Notes: generated by a model from the letters alone, not told the origin. A stretch of 64,000 nucleotides of DNA from Sphingomonas populi (GCF_004208535.1 NZ_SGIS01000029.1:1-64000); one strand, 5' to 3'; shown: positions 51,212 through 60,928, numbered from the stretch's first letter. A program made the numbers and translations.

Positions 51212-52684
51212 TCAGTCGGTCGCGATCCACAGCGACTTGACCTGAAGATGCTCCTCAAGATGGTTCGGCCCATATTCGCGACCGAACCCGCTGGTCTTGA
51301 TCCCGCCCGAGGGCACGGCCGGATCGATGGCGTTATAGCAATTGACCCAGACCGACCCCGCCTGGAGCGCGCGACCGAGCCGGTGTGCGCGGCCGATATC
51401 CCGGGTCCATAGCCCTGCACCGAGGCCGTAGGGCGTGTCGTTGGCGCGGGCGATCACCTCTGCCTCGTCATCGAACGGGAGGATGGCGACGACCGGGCCG
51501 AAAATCTCCTCGCGCACCGCGCGCATCGTGTCGGTCGCGCCCGCCAGCACGGTTGGCGGGAAGAAAAAGCCGGCGTCATAGTCGCCGCCGCCGAGCCGTG
51601 CGCCACCCGATAACGGCGTCGCGCCAGCGGCACGCGCATCGTCCATGTGGCCGCAGACCCGTTCCAACTGCCGCGCCGAAACCAGCGGGCCAAGATCGGT
51701 CGTTTCGTCGAGGCCGTTGCCGATCTTCAGTTTCGCGCCGGCTGCCGCGACGGCCTGTGCGAAGTCGGCTTCGGTCGCGCGCGCGACGAACAACCGCGTG
51801 CCAGCGCTGCACACCTGCCCGGTGTTGCCGAACGCGGCGATCGCCGCGGTCGCGGCTGCCTTTTCGATATCGGCGTCGGCGAAGACGATGTGCGGCGATT
51901 TGCCGCCAAGCTCCAGCGACAGGCGCTTGAGGTTGCCGGCGGAGGCAGCCACGATCGTGCGCCCGGTCGCATCCGATCCGGTGAAGGCAAGCTTGTCGAC
52001 GCCGGCATGCGCGGCGAGCGCGGCGCCCGCCACGCGGCCGAGGCCGGTGACGATGTTGAACACCCCCGGCGGCACGCCCGCCTCCTCGACCAGCCGGCCG
52101 AACGCGAGTGGTGCTAGCGAGGCATCTTCCGCCGGCTTCAGCACCAGCGTGCAACCGGTGGCGAGCACGGGACCAAGCTTCAGGACGGTTGCCCACAGCG
52201 GTCCGTTCCACGGGATGATCGCGCCGCATACGCCGACCGGCTCGCGCACGGTGCAGGCGAACATCGCCGGATCGGACGGGGTCGCCGTTTCGCCCTGGAT
52301 GCTGCGCGCCATGCCGGCGTAATACCGCAGCAGATCGACCAGCATGGCGACGCCGCCGCGCGTGCGGCGGATCGGGGCGCCCATGTCGAGCGTGTCGAGC
52401 GTCGCGAAGATCTCGGCATCGCGTTCGAGCAGGTCGGCGAGGCGTAGCAGCACGCGCTGGCGGTCGCTTGGTGAGAAGCGCGGCCACGGGCCGCCCTCGA
52501 AGGCCGCCCGCGCTGCGGCGACCGCGCGGTCGATGTCTTCGGCGCGCCCTTCGGCGAGCGTCGCGAGCAGGTCACCGGTGGCGGGGTTGCGGCTTTCGAA
52601 GGTGCCGCCAGCGGCGGCGTCCTCCCAACGACCGCCGATCAGCAACTGGCGTGGCGCGGCGGCGAGCGCGACGGCCGGGGTCAT
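51212..52684 (-). CDS. NAD(P)-dependent aldehyde dehydrogenase
   Basis: A 490-residue ALDH. Catalytic Cys in NTGQVCSAGTR, general-base Glu in LELGGKSPHIV, cofactor loop FTGSDATGR and VFNIVTGLG are present. It oxidises an aldehyde to the acid, possibly the product of the SDR in the same operon (PuuC/BetB-like group). The start overlaps the stop of the DUF3830 gene (ATGA). It is the last gene of the four-gene minus-strand operon. Confidence 0.95.
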   Translation of the reverse strand: MTPAVALAAAPRQLLIGGRWEDAAAGGTFESRNPATGDLLATLAEGRAEDIDRAVAAARAAFEGGPWPRFSPSDRQRVLLRLADLLERDAEIFATLDTLDMGAPIRRTRGGVAMLVDLLRYYAGMARSIQGETATPSDPAMFACTVREPVGVCGAIIPWNGPLWATVLKLGPVLATGCTLVLKPAEDASLAPLAFGRLVEEAGVPPGVFNIVTGLGRVAGAALAAHAGVDKLAFTGSDATGRTIVAASAGNLKRLSLELGGKSPHIVFADADIEKAAATAAIAAFGNTGQVCSAGTRLFVARATEADFAQAVAAAGAKLKIGNGLDETTDLGPLVSARQLERVCGHMDDARAAGATPLSGGARLGGGDYDAGFFFPPTVLAGATDTMRAVREEIFGPVVAILPFDDEAEVIARANDTPYGLGAGLWTRDIGRAHRLGRALQAGSVWVNCYNAIDPAVPSGGIKTSGFGREYGPNHLEEHLQVKSLWIATD

Positions 52685-53097
52685 GCCCGCACCTTGAACG
52701 CAATCCGTTGGGCGCCATTCCAAAGCGTGCTGCGGCCGAGTTCGGGAAGCTGTTCCAGTCCTTCGATGATCGTCAGGAAATGGATGCCGGCGAGTTGCCC
52801 GAGCTTGCTGGCGAAAGCGACCGCGCCATAGGCGAGCAGGATTTCGGTTTCGCTATAGCCGCCGGGATAGAAGATGAACTGCCCGGGCGCCGGGTGACGC
52901 GTTGGGTTCTCCCACGGCAAATCGAAAGGGGTGTCGCCCATCGGTATCCAACAGCCTTCGCCGCTCCAGCGCACGTGAATCAGCGAATCCTCGTAAGGCA
53001 AGAGGCTGCGAAATCTCGCACAGGTGACGGGCGCGAGGTCTTCCTCAAGCCGTGCCACGAACGTGAACGGTCCAGCGGTGATGTCGAGCAGAGTCAT
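52681..53097 (-). CDS. DUF3830 cyclophilin-like protein
   Basis: A 138-residue protein of the DUF3830 cyclophilin-like beta-barrel type. Visible features: FVARLEEDLAPVTCARFRSLLP, HVRWSGEGCWIPMG and GQFIFYPGGYSETEILLAYG, the same layout as small cyclophilin-like proteins. Relatives occur beside hydantoin or amide-utilising genes, but no biochemical role is established. Coupled to the ALDH gene and nine bases after the PLP-enzyme gene. Confidence 0.78.
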   Translation of the reverse strand: MTLLDITAGPFTFVARLEEDLAPVTCARFRSLLPYEDSLIHVRWSGEGCWIPMGDTPFDLPWENPTRHPAPGQFIFYPGGYSETEILLAYGAVAFASKLGQLAGIHFLTIIEGLEQLPELGRSTLWNGAQRIAFKVRA

Positions 53098-53106
53098 GCT
53101 TTATCC

Positions 53107-54306
53107 TCAGGCGGCGGCCGCGAGGCGCGCGAAACCGCGCTCCAGATCGGCGATCAGATCATCCACGTCCTCCAGCCCGACGTGCAGGCGCAGCGACGGC
53201 CCCGGCGCATCCCATTCGACGGCAGAGCGCAGATCGGACGGATAGGTCGGCACGACCAGACTCTCGTAGCCACCCCAGGAATAGCCGAGCTTGAACAGGT
53301 CCATATGGTCGAGCATCGCCGCGAACTGGCGATCGCTGCAGGCGTTCAGCACGATGCCGAACAGCCCGGACGCGCCGTCGAAGTCGCGCTGCCATAATGC
53401 GTGACTGGGGTCACCGGGGAGAGCGGGGTACATCACGCGCGCAACTTCGGGCCGCCCTTGCAGCCACGTCGCCACGCGTAGCGCCGATTCCTGATGGCGC
53501 TTCATGCGCAGCGACAGCGTCCGCAGACCGCGTAGCGCCATGTAGATGTCGTCGGGGCCGCCACAATAGCCCGAGCCGGACGCGGTTTTCTTGACGGGTA
53601 TGAACGCCGCTTCGGTGCAGACCGCGATGCCGAGCATCAAGTCGGAATGGCCCGAGATATATTTGGTGGCGGCATTGATCGACACATCGACGCCGTGCGC
53701 CAGCGGTCGGAAGCAGACCGGCGAGCCCCAGGTATTGTCCATGATCGTGACGATCCCGCGCGCGCGGCAGAGCTTGGTGATCGCGGGCACGTCGGTGATC
53801 TCGAAGGTCAGCGAGCCGGGCGATTCGAGGTACACGACACGCGTGTTTGGCTGAATAAGCTCGGCGATTTCGGCGCCGATCGACGGACGGTAATAGGTGA
53901 TCTCGACGCCGAACTTGCGCAGGAAGTCCTCGCAGAACGCACGTGCCGGTCCATAAAGGCTATCGAGGATCAGCAGATGGTCGCCCGCTGACAGGAAGGC
54001 GGTGAGCGACGCGCAGATCGCGCCAAGCCCGCATGAGGTGGTGACGGCACGGTAACCGCCCTCCAGCAGCGTAACCGCATCCTCGAAGGCGCGCGTGGTT
54101 TCCGTGCCTTCGCGCCCGTAGGTGAAGCCGACATAGGCGCCGGACGCGCGATCGCGACGGGTTTCCAGCAGCTCGTCGACCGACGAAAACAGCACCGTCG
54201 AGCAGTGATAGACCGGTGGGTTGACGACGCCGTGATGGCGCGCCGGATCGCGCCCGGCGTGCAGGATCTGGGTGTCGCGGTGGAAGGTGGAAAGGTCGGC
54301 GGTCAA
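53107..54306 (-). CDS. PLP-dependent Cys/Met-metabolism-type lyase
   Basis: A 399-residue enzyme of the cystathionine beta-lyase/gamma-synthase family. The PLP Lys is in AATKYISGHSDLM, and upstream TSCGLGAICASL and the IMDNTWGSP segment (Asp contact to PLP nitrogen) are standard. It eliminates or exchanges a substituent at the beta or gamma carbon of an amino acid, so a sulphur- or O-substituted amino acid could be an intermediate. MetC-type is one option. Second gene of the minus-strand operon. Confidence 0.9.
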   Translation of the reverse strand: MTADLSTFHRDTQILHAGRDPARHHGVVNPPVYHCSTVLFSSVDELLETRRDRASGAYVGFTYGREGTETTRAFEDAVTLLEGGYRAVTTSCGLGAICASLTAFLSAGDHLLILDSLYGPARAFCEDFLRKFGVEITYYRPSIGAEIAELIQPNTRVVYLESPGSLTFEITDVPAITKLCRARGIVTIMDNTWGSPVCFRPLAHGVDVSINAATKYISGHSDLMLGIAVCTEAAFIPVKKTASGSGYCGGPDDIYMALRGLRTLSLRMKRHQESALRVATWLQGRPEVARVMYPALPGDPSHALWQRDFDGASGLFGIVLNACSDRQFAAMLDHMDLFKLGYSWGGYESLVVPTYPSDLRSAVEWDAPGPSLRLHVGLEDVDDLIADLERGFARLAAAA

Positions 54307-54316
54307 GCGGCGGCTC

Positions 54317-55081
54317 CTAGAGGATGGTACCCGAATCGACGATGATGTCCTGGCCGGTGATCATACGCCCGCCGGGGCCGAGCAGGTGGCGCAGGGTTGC
54401 GGCGATATCGTCCTCCCCGACCAGCCGACGCAGCGCGGTGCTGGCGGTGAACCGGGTGAGCGGCGCGTCGGCAGGCTCGCCATTGCGCGCGGCGCTCTCA
54501 CGAAACAGCCGCTGCAGGCGTTCGCCATCGACGCCACCGGGCGAGATCATGTTGACGGAGACGCGGTAGGGTGCCGCATCAAGCGCCGCCGATTTCACGA
54601 TTCCCCGCAATGCCCATTTGCTCGATCCATAGAGGCCGAAACCGGCAACGCCCTTGTGGCCGTAGGTGCCGCCGATCACTACGACGCGGCCAGTGCGCGC
54701 CGCAATCATCGCCGGCATCACCGCTTTCATCGCCAGCAGCACACCAAGTACGTTGGTGTCGTAACAGGCCCGGAACGCATCCGGATCGCTTTCCCAGACC
54801 GGCGCGCGGGGCGCGCCGATGCCGGCGGCGCACACCAGTATGTCGATCGCACCGAACGCATCGCGGGTGGCGGCGGCCGCCGCCTCGAGCCCGGCTGCAT
54901 CCGTCACGTCGGCTGCCAAGCCGAGCGTGCGCGGGCCGAGCGCAGCCGCAGCCGCGCGCGCGGTTTCCGCATCGCGGCCCACCAGCGCCACCGACGCGCC
55001 GGCTTCCACCAGCGCGCGCGCCAATGCCAGTCCTAGCCCGCGGGTGCCTCCGGTCACCAATGCCGTCCGTCCTTCGATCAC
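54317..55081 (-). CDS. SDR with Ser-to-Gly change in catalytic tetrad
   Basis: A 254-residue SDR with TGGTRGLGLALA (NAD(P) loop) and VGRDAETA after the second strand. Tyr-Lys in YGSSKWALRG are present, but the catalytic Ser position is Gly (VVVIGGTYG), as in the SDRs at 46848-47645 and 61127-61918. First gene of the SDR/PLP/DUF3830/ALDH operon and divergent from the 2OG oxygenase gene, sharing a 165-base promoter region. Confidence 0.9.
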   Translation of the reverse strand: MIEGRTALVTGGTRGLGLALARALVEAGASVALVGRDAETARAAAAALGPRTLGLAADVTDAAGLEAAAAATRDAFGAIDILVCAAGIGAPRAPVWESDPDAFRACYDTNVLGVLLAMKAVMPAMIAARTGRVVVIGGTYGHKGVAGFGLYGSSKWALRGIVKSAALDAAPYRVSVNMISPGGVDGERLQRLFRESAARNGEPADAPLTRFTASTALRRLVGEDDIAATLRHLLGPGGRMITGQDIIVDSGTIL

Positions 55082-55246
55082 GCTCGTGCGGTCCTCCTCG
55101 CGGTCTCGTCTACCAGACGGCGGCGCGAACCTTGGTGATGATTAGGCGACGGGTGTACGCGAAAAAAGCATCGGAAAGGCGTTTGGTGTTGCGATATTGG
55201 CTTGACGGAGAGGCGTGAATTCCGTCACGCCGGAAAGGTGCACGAC
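55082..55246. promoter_or_regulatory. Divergent promoter region (SDR operon / oxygenase-hydantoinase operon)
   Basis: 165 bases separate the SDR start from the 2OG-oxygenase start. GGAAAGG near 55230 is the ribosome-binding site of the latter. Divergent arrangement suggests a shared regulator, possibly the LysR protein encoded at 59966-60928. No clear operator was defined. Confidence 0.45.
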
Positions 55247-56254
55247 ATGAGCCGCAGTGACGGCAGCGCCGACGACACGACCAGAGCCGAGCGCGTCGCG
55301 CTCACCTCGGTCCCGGTCATCGACTTCACCCGGTTCCGCACCGGCGACGCATCCGACCGTTGGGCGGTTGGCGATGCGATCGCCGCGGCCTGCGAGGAGA
55401 TCGGTTTCTTCTATCTCGCCGGCCACGGGATCGACCAGGACCGCGTGGACGACGTGTTCGCCGCAGCGCGCGGCTTCTTCGGCCTGCCGGCCGATGCGCG
55501 GGCGGAGGCGATGGCGACGGCGGACTGGTATCGCGGCTATATCCCCATGCCAGAGGCGCAGCCGTTGTCGCGCAACACGCGCTTGTTTGAGCAATATCGC
55601 TTGCAACCCGAATGGCCGGCCGATCCAGAGGATGCCGAGCATGCGGCGATCTTCGACCATCCCAACCGCTGGCCTGCCGCGTTGCCGACGTTCCGGCCGG
55701 CGGTCGACGCTTATCTCGACGCGATGCTCGCCCTGTCGCGAGATCTGTTACGCGCCTTCGCGCTCGGCCTCGGGCTGGAGGAGAGCCGCTTCGATACGTG
55801 GTTCCGCCATCCGCCTTCGCAGCTCAGCCTCAACTATTATCCGGCACTGCCGCACGCCGCAGCGGACGACGTGTCGAATATGGTCGCGCATACCGACGAG
55901 GGGCCGTTCACCATCCTCGCGCAGGATACAAACGGTGGGCTTGAGGTCAAACGCCGCGACGGAGTCTGGATCGAGGCGCCGCCGATACCGGGCGCCTTCA
56001 CCATCAACGTCGGCGATATGATGATGTGGTGGTCCAATGGGCGCTTCCTCTCCAACCTGCACCGCGTCCGCAATCGTGGCGGTGTCGAGCGCTTTTCCGT
56101 GCCGTATTTCGCCAATCCCGATCGTTGCGTGACGATCGCGCCGCTGCCCGAATTGGTCGGCGAGGGGCCGCGTTACGCCCCCGTGCGCGTCGCCGATCAT
56201 CTCGCGCGCTTTTACGAGAAATTGTCCATGAACCCGCACAAAATCTATGGCTGA
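55247..56254 (+). CDS. Isopenicillin-N-synthase-like Fe(II)/2OG oxygenase
   Basis: A 335-residue DIOX/IPNS-type oxygenase. N-terminal non-catalytic domain starts VPVIDFTRFR and has IGFFYLAGHGI. Iron ligands are AHTDEG (H-x-D) and LHRVRN (His), and RFSVPYF gives the R-x-S 2-oxoglutarate contact. This group oxidises small soluble metabolites. ATG at 55247 has GGAAAGG upstream; the frame extends to 55202. It overlaps hyuA by eight bases. Confidence 0.9.
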   Translation: MSRSDGSADDTTRAERVALTSVPVIDFTRFRTGDASDRWAVGDAIAAACEEIGFFYLAGHGIDQDRVDDVFAAARGFFGLPADARAEAMATADWYRGYIPMPEAQPLSRNTRLFEQYRLQPEWPADPEDAEHAAIFDHPNRWPAALPTFRPAVDAYLDAMLALSRDLLRAFALGLGLEESRFDTWFRHPPSQLSLNYYPALPHAAADDVSNMVAHTDEGPFTILAQDTNGGLEVKRRDGVWIEAPPIPGAFTINVGDMMMWWSNGRFLSNLHRVRNRGGVERFSVPYFANPDRCVTIAPLPELVGEGPRYAPVRVADHLARFYEKLSMNPHKIYG

Positions 56255-58325
56255 GCGACCCCGCGCCCGGATCGGCGCCGACATCGGCGGCACCTTCACC
56301 GACATCGTGCTGGAGGTCGGCGAACGCCGGCACTCGACCAAGCTGCTCACCACCTATGACGCGCCGGAGCGTGCGCTGCTCGACGGCGTCGCACTGCTGC
56401 TGGCGGAGGCGGCGATAGCGCCGGCCGACGTCGAGCTGATCGTCCACGGCACCACGCTGGCGACCAATGCGCTGATCGAGCGGCGCGGCGCGATTACGGG
56501 GTTCCTCACGACCGAAGGGTTCCGCGACGTGCTGGCGCTCGGCAGCGAGAGCCGGTTCGATCAATATGATCTGGCGATGGAAAAGCCCGCGCCACTCGTG
56601 CCGCGCGCGCTGCGCCTTGGCGTGGCGGGGCGGATCGCCGCTGACGGGATCGAGCTGGTTCCGCTCGACGAGGCTGGTGTTCGGTCTGCGGCCGGCGTTT
56701 TCAAAACAAGCGGCGTGGAGAGCGTGGCGGTCGGCTTTCTGCACGCTTATGCCAATCCCGCGCACGAACGGCGCGCGGCGGACATTCTCGCCGAGGAACT
56801 GCCCGGGGTTAGCCTTTCGCTGTCGAGCGAGGTATCGCCCGAGATGCGGGAATATGAGCGCTTCTCGACCACCACCGCCAACGCCTATGTGCAGCCGCTG
56901 GTCGATGCCTATCTGCGCCGTCTCGAAAGCCGGCTGGCGACGCTGGGCTTCGGCTGTCCGCTCTATCTGATGCTCTCGTCGGGCGGGCTGACCACCGTCG
57001 ATATCGCCGCGCGCTTTCCGGTGCGGCTGGTGGAGAGCGGGCCGGCGGGCGGCGCGATCTTCGCCGCCTCGATCGCGGCCGAGCGCGGCGCCGCGCGCGT
57101 GTTGGCGCTCGACGTCGGCGGCACCACCGCCAAGATCTGTCTGATCGACGACGGTACGCCGAAAAGCTCGCAGATGTTCGAGGTCGGGCGGGCGCACCGG
57201 TTTCGCAAGGGGTCGGGCCTGCCGTTGCGCATCCCGGTCGTGGAGATGGTCGAGATCGGCGCGGGTGGCGGCTCGATCGCGGCGGTCGATGCGGCAGGCC
57301 GGCTCACCGTCGGCCCGCACAGTGCCGGCTCGGAACCGGGACCGGCCGCTTACGGGCGCGGTGGCACCCGGCCGACCGTGACGGATGCCGATATCGTCAT
57401 CGGCCGGATCGATCCTAATGCCTTTGCTGGCGGCAAGCTGACGCTGGACCCGGCCGCTGCCGCCGCCGCGCTGGCCGGGCTTGGCCTGTGGAACGGCGAT
57501 GCGGACGTGCTGGCGCTGGGCGTCAGCGAGATCGTCGATGAGACGATGGCAAGCGCCGCGCGCGTCCACGCCGTCGAGCAGGGCGCGACCGTCGAGGATC
57601 GCACGCTGATCGCGTTTGGCGGCGCCGCTCCATTGCATGCCGCGCGGGTCGCCGAAAAGCTCGGCATCGGCGAGGTGGTGATCCCGTCCGGCGCGGGCGT
57701 CGGCTCGGCGGTCGGTTTCCTGCGCGCGCCGGTGTCGTACGAGGTCGCGCGTAGCTTCGCGCTGCGGCTCGACCAGATCGATATTGTCCAGCTCGACCGG
57801 TTCCTGCTCGACATGGCGAGCGAGGCGACCGCGCTGGTCGATGCTGGCGCCCCCGGCATCGACCGGATCGAACGCCGCGTCTGTCTCGGCCGGTATGTCG
57901 GGCAGGGGTATGAGATACCGTTCGAGGTGCCGGCGCGACGGCTCGTGGCTGGAGATGAAGCGTTGCTGAAAAGCGCATTCGAAAAAGCCTATGCCGCGCA
58001 ATATGGCGGTCAGACGCTCGATCTGGCGATCGAGGCGTTGACCTGGCGCGTGACGGTGGCGACGCGCGGGCACGAAACCGTGCGGGCGCCGGCGATGGTG
58101 CCGGGTGCCTGGCGCGAGCCCGCCGGCCAGCGCGCGGTGAGCGATCCCGCGAGCGGCACACGTCAGGCATTCGGCCTGTTCCTTCGCACCGATCTCGTCC
58201 CCGGCGACCGGCTGCGCGGGCCAGCGCTGATCGTGGAGCGCGAAACCACCACCGTCGTGTCGTCCGTTTTCGATGCCGCCATCGATGCGCGCGGCTATAT
58301 CGTGCTGACCCGCAAGGAGGCCTGA
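56247..58325 (+). CDS. hyuA: Hydantoinase/oxoprolinase alpha subunit HyuA
   Basis: A 692-residue HyuA. The N-terminal actin-like ATPase start RIGADIGGTFTDIVLE and LDVGGTTAKICLID are the two phosphate-binding segments, and GATVEDRTLIAFGGAAPLHA precedes the C-terminal part. With HyuB it makes an ATP-dependent lactamase for 5-oxoproline, N-methylhydantoin or similar cyclic imides. It precedes hyuB by three bases. Confidence 0.95.
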   Translation: MAERPRARIGADIGGTFTDIVLEVGERRHSTKLLTTYDAPERALLDGVALLLAEAAIAPADVELIVHGTTLATNALIERRGAITGFLTTEGFRDVLALGSESRFDQYDLAMEKPAPLVPRALRLGVAGRIAADGIELVPLDEAGVRSAAGVFKTSGVESVAVGFLHAYANPAHERRAADILAEELPGVSLSLSSEVSPEMREYERFSTTTANAYVQPLVDAYLRRLESRLATLGFGCPLYLMLSSGGLTTVDIAARFPVRLVESGPAGGAIFAASIAAERGAARVLALDVGGTTAKICLIDDGTPKSSQMFEVGRAHRFRKGSGLPLRIPVVEMVEIGAGGGSIAAVDAAGRLTVGPHSAGSEPGPAAYGRGGTRPTVTDADIVIGRIDPNAFAGGKLTLDPAAAAAALAGLGLWNGDADVLALGVSEIVDETMASAARVHAVEQGATVEDRTLIAFGGAAPLHAARVAEKLGIGEVVIPSGAGVGSAVGFLRAPVSYEVARSFALRLDQIDIVQLDRFLLDMASEATALVDAGAPGIDRIERRVCLGRYVGQGYEIPFEVPARRLVAGDEALLKSAFEKAYAAQYGGQTLDLAIEALTWRVTVATRGHETVRAPAMVPGAWREPAGQRAVSDPASGTRQAFGLFLRTDLVPGDRLRGPALIVERETTTVVSSVFDAAIDARGYIVLTRKEA

Positions 58326-58328
58326 ACC

Positions 58329-59993
58329 ATGACCGCTGCCTTCACCGAACTGCGCCAGCAGGTGATCTGGACCCGTCTGATCTCGGTCGTCGAGGAACAG
58401 GCGCAAACGCTGATGCGCACCGCGTTTTCGACGACGGTGCGCGACGCGGGCGATCTTTCCGCCGCGCTGTTCGATCTCGACGGACGGCTGATCGCCGAGG
58501 CGGTCACGGGCACGCCCGGCCACGTTAACTCGATGGCATCGGGGGTGCGCCACTTCCTGGACAAATTCCCGGTCGCGACGATGGTGCCGGGCGACCATTT
58601 CATCACCAACGATCCGTGGCTGACGGCAGGGCATTTGCACGACGTCACGGTGATCTCGCCGGCGTTCCACGGCGGCACGGTGGTGGGGCTGTTCGGCGTC
58701 TGCTGTCATCAGGTCGATATCGGCGGACTGGGGCAGGGGCCGGACGGCCGCTCGATCTTCGAGGAAGGACTCCAGATTCCGCTGCTGAAGCTGGCATCGG
58801 CGGGAAAGCTGAACGAGGATCTGCTCGCGATCCTGTGCCAGAACGTGCGCACGCCGTTGCAGGTGAAGGGCGACGTGTTGTCCTATGTCACCAGCAACGA
58901 GAAAGCCGCGCAGCGACTGTCGGCGATGCTCGCCGAATTCGGCCTCGACGACCTGCGCGACGTTGCCGAGTATATCGTCGAACAGTCGCTGTCGGCCACC
59001 CGCGCGCAGATCGCGAGCTTGCCGCAGGGACAATGGTCGAGCCAGCTCGTGATCGACGGCTACGATAAGCCGGTGACGCTCGTCGCGACGCTGACGATCG
59101 ATGGCGAACGGGTGTCGATGGATTATACCGGCACCGATCCCTGCCTGCCGCGCGGGATCAACGTCGTGCTCAATTATTGTCGCGCCTATACCGTGTTCGG
59201 TCTGCGGTGCATCATCTCCCCGGAGGTGCCAAACAATTATGGCGCGCTGCTTCCTTTCGAGGTGACGGCGCCCGAAGGCTCGATCCTCAACGTGCAGCGG
59301 CCCTGGCCCGTGGCGGCGCGGCATGTGATCGGCCAGATGTTGCCCGATCTCGTGTTCGGTTGCCTGTCGCAGGCGATTCCCGATCCGGTGCCCGCAGAGG
59401 GCAGTTCATGCCTGTGGAGCGTGCAGCTTCGCGGCAGCATGCCGGCGGGCAACGCACTGGCTGGCGAGAGCTTCGACGCCATCTTCTTCAACAGCGGTGG
59501 TTCGGGCGCGCGTCCGGTACAGGACGGATTGTCGGCAACGGCATTCCCCAGCGGCGTGCGTGCTATGCCGGTCGAGGTGACCGAGAGTACCGCGCCGATC
59601 GTGATCTGGCGCAAGGAATTGCTGCCGGACAGTGGCGGCATCGGCGAGCGTCGCGGCGGGCTCGGTCAAACGGTGGAGGTTGGGATGCGTGACGGCAGCG
59701 CCTTCGAGGTGCTGGCGATGTTCGAGCGTGTCGAGCGACCCGCGCGCGGGCGCGATGGTGGCGGGGATGGCTCGAATGGTTCGGTCCGACTCGCGTCGGG
59801 AAAGCCGCTGCGCGCCAAGGGACTCCAGGCGATACCGGTCGGCGATCGGCTGGTGCTGGATGTGCCCGGTGGGGCTGGCCTGGGCAACCCGCGCGCGCGC
59901 GCTCCGCAGCGGATCGAGGAAGATATCTCCGAAGGCTATGTCACGCGCGAGCGCGCAGTTGCCGATTACGGATGGAAATCGTCCAGCGCGTGA
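58329..59993 (+). CDS. hyuB: Hydantoinase/oxoprolinase beta subunit HyuB
   Basis: A 554-residue HyuB. Diagnostic segments are RTAFSTTVRDAGDLSAALFD, ITNDPWLTAGHLHDVTVISP, DYTGTDPCLPRGINVVLNYC and LPDSGGIGERRGGLG. These match the family in order and length. The last 28 bases overlap the convergent LysR gene. Together with HyuA it would open a cyclic amide with ATP use. Confidence 0.95.
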   Translation: MTAAFTELRQQVIWTRLISVVEEQAQTLMRTAFSTTVRDAGDLSAALFDLDGRLIAEAVTGTPGHVNSMASGVRHFLDKFPVATMVPGDHFITNDPWLTAGHLHDVTVISPAFHGGTVVGLFGVCCHQVDIGGLGQGPDGRSIFEEGLQIPLLKLASAGKLNEDLLAILCQNVRTPLQVKGDVLSYVTSNEKAAQRLSAMLAEFGLDDLRDVAEYIVEQSLSATRAQIASLPQGQWSSQLVIDGYDKPVTLVATLTIDGERVSMDYTGTDPCLPRGINVVLNYCRAYTVFGLRCIISPEVPNNYGALLPFEVTAPEGSILNVQRPWPVAARHVIGQMLPDLVFGCLSQAIPDPVPAEGSSCLWSVQLRGSMPAGNALAGESFDAIFFNSGGSGARPVQDGLSATAFPSGVRAMPVEVTESTAPIVIWRKELLPDSGGIGERRGGLGQTVEVGMRDGSAFEVLAMFERVERPARGRDGGGDGSNGSVRLASGKPLRAKGLQAIPVGDRLVLDVPGGAGLGNPRARAPQRIEEDISEGYVTRERAVADYGWKSSSA

Positions 59994-60928
59994 TCGGGTG
60001 GTTGGTCGCCTGGCATCGGCAGCGTCCTGAGGCTGTCGAGCCGGCGCGCCATCTGCTCGGCGAATTTGGCCGCCGCCAGCGGTAAGGGTCTGCCCTTCAG
60101 ATGTCCGAGCACGAGCGGCCCGTACGTCCGGTCGAGGTCGCTCACGCGGCGCACCGCGAAGCGTGGATCGCTCTGCCAGTTGGCCGCGCCGATCTCGATC
60201 TGGAAGGTGAGAAGGTCGGTGCGTGCGACGAGCTCGCCGAGCAGTTCGAAACTGTTCGCCTCAACCGTCACATTGAGCTTGGCGGAACTCGCCGCCAACC
60301 GGTCCTCGATGATCTCGCGGCCGCCGAAATGCGAATCCGGCAACGCTACCTCATATTCCGCGCATTGCCGCAGTCGCACCGTCTCGAACGCCGCCAGCGG
60401 ATGGTCGGCCGCCATTACAGCGACCAGGCCCTGCCCAACCGACAGGATCGAGTGCAGTTCCGCCGAGCGGAGCGGGCGGAAGATCAGCACGATATCGGTG
60501 TCGTATTCGATCAGCGATTGCAGCGCGGTATTGTGGTCGGTGACGGTGATCTTGAACTGCACCTTCGGATGCCGTTTGCGAAAATCGACCACCTCGCCGA
60601 TCACGAAGCTTCGGGCCACGGCCTGGCTGCACGCGATACGGACTTCGCCGCGCTGGAGGTTGGTGAGTTCCTCGATCTGCGAATACACACGCCGTAATTC
60701 CGCGCTTTGCGACCGAATCCAGCGGATCAACACTTCACCCGCTGCGGTCAGGCGCATGCCCGAAGTGTGCCGTTCGAAGATGGCCGCGTCGAGATCGTGC
60801 TCCACGTCCTGAATGCGGCGCAAGAGCGCGGAGGGGGTGAGGTTCAAACGCTCCGCCGCCTGCCGTACCGAGCCCACTCGAGCGACCTCGTCGATATACC
60901 GCCAGATGCGTTGATTTCGTAATGCCAT
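59966..60928 (-). CDS. LysR-family transcriptional regulator
   Basis: A 320-residue LTTR. N-terminal winged helix-turn-helix: VARVGSVRQAAERLNLTPSALLRRIQDVEHDLDAAIFER (shown in family layout), then linker helix and an effector domain with RIACSQAVARSFVIGEVVDFRKRHP. The usual Ser-Gln contact is altered to LLRRIQ. It is divergent from the SDR/cyclic-amidohydrolase operon and convergent with hyuB, so it probably senses a pathway intermediate and controls these operons. Confidence 0.93.
   Translation of the reverse strand: MALRNQRIWRYIDEVARVGSVRQAAERLNLTPSALLRRIQDVEHDLDAAIFERHTSGMRLTAAGEVLIRWIRSQSAELRRVYSQIEELTNLQRGEVRIACSQAVARSFVIGEVVDFRKRHPKVQFKITVTDHNTALQSLIEYDTDIVLIFRPLRSAELHSILSVGQGLVAVMAADHPLAAFETVRLRQCAEYEVALPDSHFGGREIIEDRLAASSAKLNVTVEANSFELLGELVARTDLLTFQIEIGAANWQSDPRFAVRRVSDLDRTYGPLVLGHLKGRPLPLAAAKFAEQMARRLDSLRTLPMPGDQPPDHALDDFHP

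Noticed and set aside
56004..59324. A 1106-residue open frame on the minus strand
   Set aside because: Entirely antisense to the 2OG oxygenase, hyuA and hyuB genes, whose products match families end to end. It is extremely His/Arg/Asp-rich, typical of an antisense frame in high-GC DNA.
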